Shown: piece after piece, positions 62,018-64,000 of the stretch | How the letters are laid out: the number at the start of each line of letters is the position of its first letter | Position numbering within the stretch: position 1 is the stretch's first letter | DNA from: Myxococcales bacterium | GTDB lineage: Bacteria; Myxococcota_A; Polyangia; Nannocystales; Nannocystaceae | Length of the DNA stretch: 64,000 bases | Assembly (NCBI GenBank): GCA_020633315.1 | Contig: JACKDV010000006.1 | Coordinates: forward strand, 62,001 to 126,000 | Reading direction: 5' to 3' | Program-made: the position numbers and the translations under genes | Notes under the pieces: generated by a model | Database searches by the model: none | What the model was told of the DNA's origin: nothing | Seen by the model: the letters and a program-made list of their open reading frames with translations, nothing else

Positions 62018-63871
62018 ATGATGAAGATCGACCACGACCTCGCGCCCCTGTGGGGCGCGCTGCTGCTGGCTGCGTGCCAGCCCGGCCCCGCCGAGCCGCC
62101 GACCACCGACACCTCGGGCTCGTCGGGCAGCACCTCGATGGTCGGCGACAGCAGCTCGGCGCTCGACGGCACCGCCACCGGCGACTCCAGCACCGGGGGG
62201 GGACCGGTCGACTGCAACTTCTCGACCTACCCCGACGACATCGTCTTCGACACGGCGGCCGCGGTGGAGCTCTCCGACGCGGTGGCCCGCCTGGCCCTGG
62301 TCGGCTCCGATCCGGTGGCGTGCGGCGATGGCTTCGTGGAGGTCGGTGGCGGCGGCCCGCCGCTGGCGATCGACGGCCGCTGCACCGGCCTGGCCGCGCT
62401 CGACGAGACCCGGGGCGTGGTGGTGACCGACACCGGGACCACCGTGCTGTTCGAGATCGCCGCGGGCCAGGCCACCGCCCTGGACACCGTGCTGGACGTC
62501 GCGGCCCAGCACCACGACGTGGCGACGAGCGGCTCCTCGATCTTCGTGGCCTCGGGCATCGGCGGCCTCTCGCGCTTCGATCCGGTCGGGGACGCCCTGG
62601 GCATGCCCACCGCGGTGCCCGGCGCCACCGACCCCCGCGGCCTGGCCAGCACCGCCGCGGGCCTGCTGGTCGCCGACGGCCGCGACGGCGCACGCCTGGT
62701 CGATCCCGACGGAGGCGGCTCGATCTTCCGGCTCGACCTCGACCCGGGCGAGGCCAGCAAGCGCACGGCCCGGCGCGTGGTGGTCGACGGTGAGCGGGCC
62801 TTCGTGCTGCGCGGGGTCTTCGGCGTCAGCGTGCTCGACATCGGCGACGGCATGCTCTCCCTGGACTCGTCGCACGCCGTGGAGGGCCCGGCCCTCGACG
62901 CCGCGGTGGCCGACGGTGACCTGCTGGTGGCCACCGGCTCCGCCCTGGTCCGGCTCGACCTCGACACCGGGACCGTCCCCTCTCGGCAGGCCCAGCCGGC
63001 CTACGGAGAGCTGGCCGCCGAGTGGTTCCGCACCATCACCCCCACCCCCGAGGGCCTGCTGGCCACCGCGGGCGCCCGCATGGCCCCCGTGACCCTGGGC
63101 GCGGGCGAGCCCCAGCCCCTGCTCTTCGTCGACCGGGCCACCTACTCGTTCTGGGCCAGCCCGGGTACATCCACCCAGACCATCGTGAGCCTCGACAACG
63201 GCGGAGCCGAGCCCCTGATCCTCGCCGACCTGGCCGCGGGATCCTTCGGGCTCGAGCCGCTCAACCTCGACGAGCGCGTGGGGTGCCCCGGCCAGTACAC
63301 GGTGGACCCCGGCGACCGCGGGCTGGTGCAGCTGAGCTACGACGACCCCTCGGCCGAGGTGCTGCTGACCAGCTTCGACGCCACCACCAACACCAGCGAC
63401 GAGGCGATGCTCGCCCTGCGGGTGGAGGTCAACCGGGGCGAGCCCGAGGTGGGCGAGGCCGGGCCCGCGTTCGACCTGCTCGACAGTGAGGGGCAGCGCA
63501 GCCGCGCCGCCGACTATCCCGATCGGGTGGTCTTCCTCAAGATATTCAACGAGACGTGACCGACCTGTGCCGAGGAGTTGCCTCGGCTCCAGAACGAGTT
63601 CCTTCCGATGTACGAGGCCGACGGCCTGGTGATCCTCCCCGTGCTGGTCGGTCGCGATCCTTCCAACGGGGTGACCCTGGCCGAGTCGATGGACGTCACG
63701 CTGCCCATCGCGTTCGACCTCGAGGGCGAGCTGTTCCGCCACACCCGCCTGCCCGCCCGGGTCTTCCCGCTCAACGTGGTCATCGACCGCAACGGCGCGC
63801 TGGTGCACGTCGACGGAGACCTCGACACCACCAAGGCCGAGGCCGCAGCCATCGCGGCCCTGGGGGCCTGA
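62018..63871 (+). CDS. Selenocysteine-containing redoxin lipoprotein (in-frame TGA read as Sec514)
   Basis: One frame of 617 residues interrupted only by TGA at 63557-63559 (codon 514). Reading through gives VVFLKIFNET-U-PTCAEELPRL, with Sec at the first position of a redox UxxC motif, followed by a normal redoxin remainder (LVILPVLVGRD, FPLNVVIDRNGALVHVDGDL) to the stop at 63871. If TGA were a stop, the first part would end just before its active site and the second part would lack a proper start and signal. A SECIS-like hairpin follows directly. Other parts: lipobox LLAAC, Ser/Thr/Gly linker, propeller-like residues about 70-330 (SSIFVASGIGGLSRFDPVG), and an Ig-like segment about 385-490. 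It is the fourth thioredoxin-fold lipoprotein in 5 kb. A base error TGC to TGA is the alternative. Confidence 0.82.
63569..63587 (+). promoter_or_regulatory. Bacterial SECIS-like stem-loop
   Basis: GCCGAGG (63569-63575), loop AGTTG (63576-63580), CCTCGGC (63581-63587): a perfect 7-bp stem. The apical loop starts 16 nt after the TGA and has G as its second base. Both fit the bacterial SECIS rules I know (loop 16-37 nt from UGA, G within the first two loop bases). It lies inside the coding frame, as bacterial SECIS elements do, and encodes CAEELPRL. Confidence 0.78.
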
Positions 63872-63874
63872 GCC

Positions 63875-63899
63875 GGCCCCTGCCGACGGCGAGCGGGCC
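63875..63899. terminator. Weak hairpin between convergent genes
   Basis: GGCCC (63875-63879) and GGGCC (63895-63899) enclose a short GCC/GGC stem. It lies between the selenoprotein stop and the convergent gene at the right edge. Confidence 0.4.
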
Positions 63900-63900
63900 C

Positions 63901-64000
63901 TCAGCGCGGAGAGGGTCGCTGGTCCCAGTCGACGGCAAGCTGCTGTACCGGCACCGCCGGATCGAGCAGGTAGCCGTCGTCGCGGCTGAGCAGCAGCTTG
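63901..64000 (-). CDS. C-terminal end of an unidentified protein (partial)
   Basis: The last 33 codons of a gene entering from the right edge: KLLLSRDDGYLLDPAVPVQQ followed by LAVDWDQRPSPR and a TGA at 63901-63903. Codon use (third positions mostly G/C) agrees with real genes here. Too little is present to name a family. Confidence 0.55.
   Translation of the reverse strand, partial: KLLLSRDDGYLLDPAVPVQQLAVDWDQRPSPR

Noticed and set aside
62018..63559. Treating the TGA at 63557 as an ordinary stop, giving a 513-residue lipoprotein.
   Set aside because: The protein would end immediately before its own redox motif, and the same frame continues with matching redoxin sequence and a SECIS-like stem.

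Overview
The window is very GC-rich DNA from a myxobacterium (Myxococcota). Gene content fits the Nannocystineae best, but that placement is inference. The grounds are a gliding-motility (Glt-type) gene cluster, many lipoproteins with Ser/Thr/Gly-rich linkers, FHA and TPR proteins, a DUF1549/DUF1501 operon, and sigma70-like promoters of the form TTGACG-N17-TAnnnT. I saw no rRNA, CRISPR array, insertion sequence or phage gene. There is one tRNA, Leu(CAG).

Layout. 1-10.1 kb holds the start of a ThiD-like kinase, a HEAT-repeat/cyclophilin lipoprotein, a DUF5818-like protein, tRNA-Leu, a methyltransferase-like protein with a very long coiled coil, a small membrane protein, an FHA-GAF-class III cyclase and a short HyuB-like protein. 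10.1-34.4 kb, all on the minus strand, is a motility-type block. In transcription order it encodes GltC-like, GltD/AgmU-like and GltE/AglT-like TPR proteins, a CglF-like exported protein, a GltG-like FHA/TonB-tail protein, a TPR lipoprotein and a giant GltI/AgmK-like TPR protein of about 3,980 residues. The giant gene is broken by an apparent one-base deletion in a repetitive linker, and a fragmentary copy of its C-terminus lies just beyond it. 35-43 kb is a translation block: khpA-rimM-trmD-rplS-yraN on the minus strand, then rimO and a cytochrome lipoprotein, with rpsP moved away onto the plus strand. 43-56 kb holds assorted lipoproteins, a GNAT protein, a GNAT-nitrilase fusion, an N-formylglutamate amidohydrolase-like protein, a tightly coupled four-gene DUF1549/DUF1501 operon and a CysQ/HAL2-like phosphatase. 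56.3 kb carries a two-repeat homologue of the cyanobacterial mannan-binding lectin MVL.

56.7-64 kb is a cluster of secreted thioredoxin-fold lipoproteins (WCQPC, WCLPC, WCQPC) beside an outer-membrane barrel-like protein. The last of these genes, 62018-63871, is the strongest hidden signal. It is one reading frame interrupted by a single in-frame TGA exactly where the first Cys of a CPTC redox motif belongs (UPTC). A perfect 7-bp stem with an AGTTG loop begins 9 nt after the TGA, with the loop starting 16 nt after it, which matches a bacterial SECIS. I annotate it as a selenocysteine-containing redox lipoprotein that a standard gene caller would split in two.

Protein families were recognised from motifs and memory; no database search was run.
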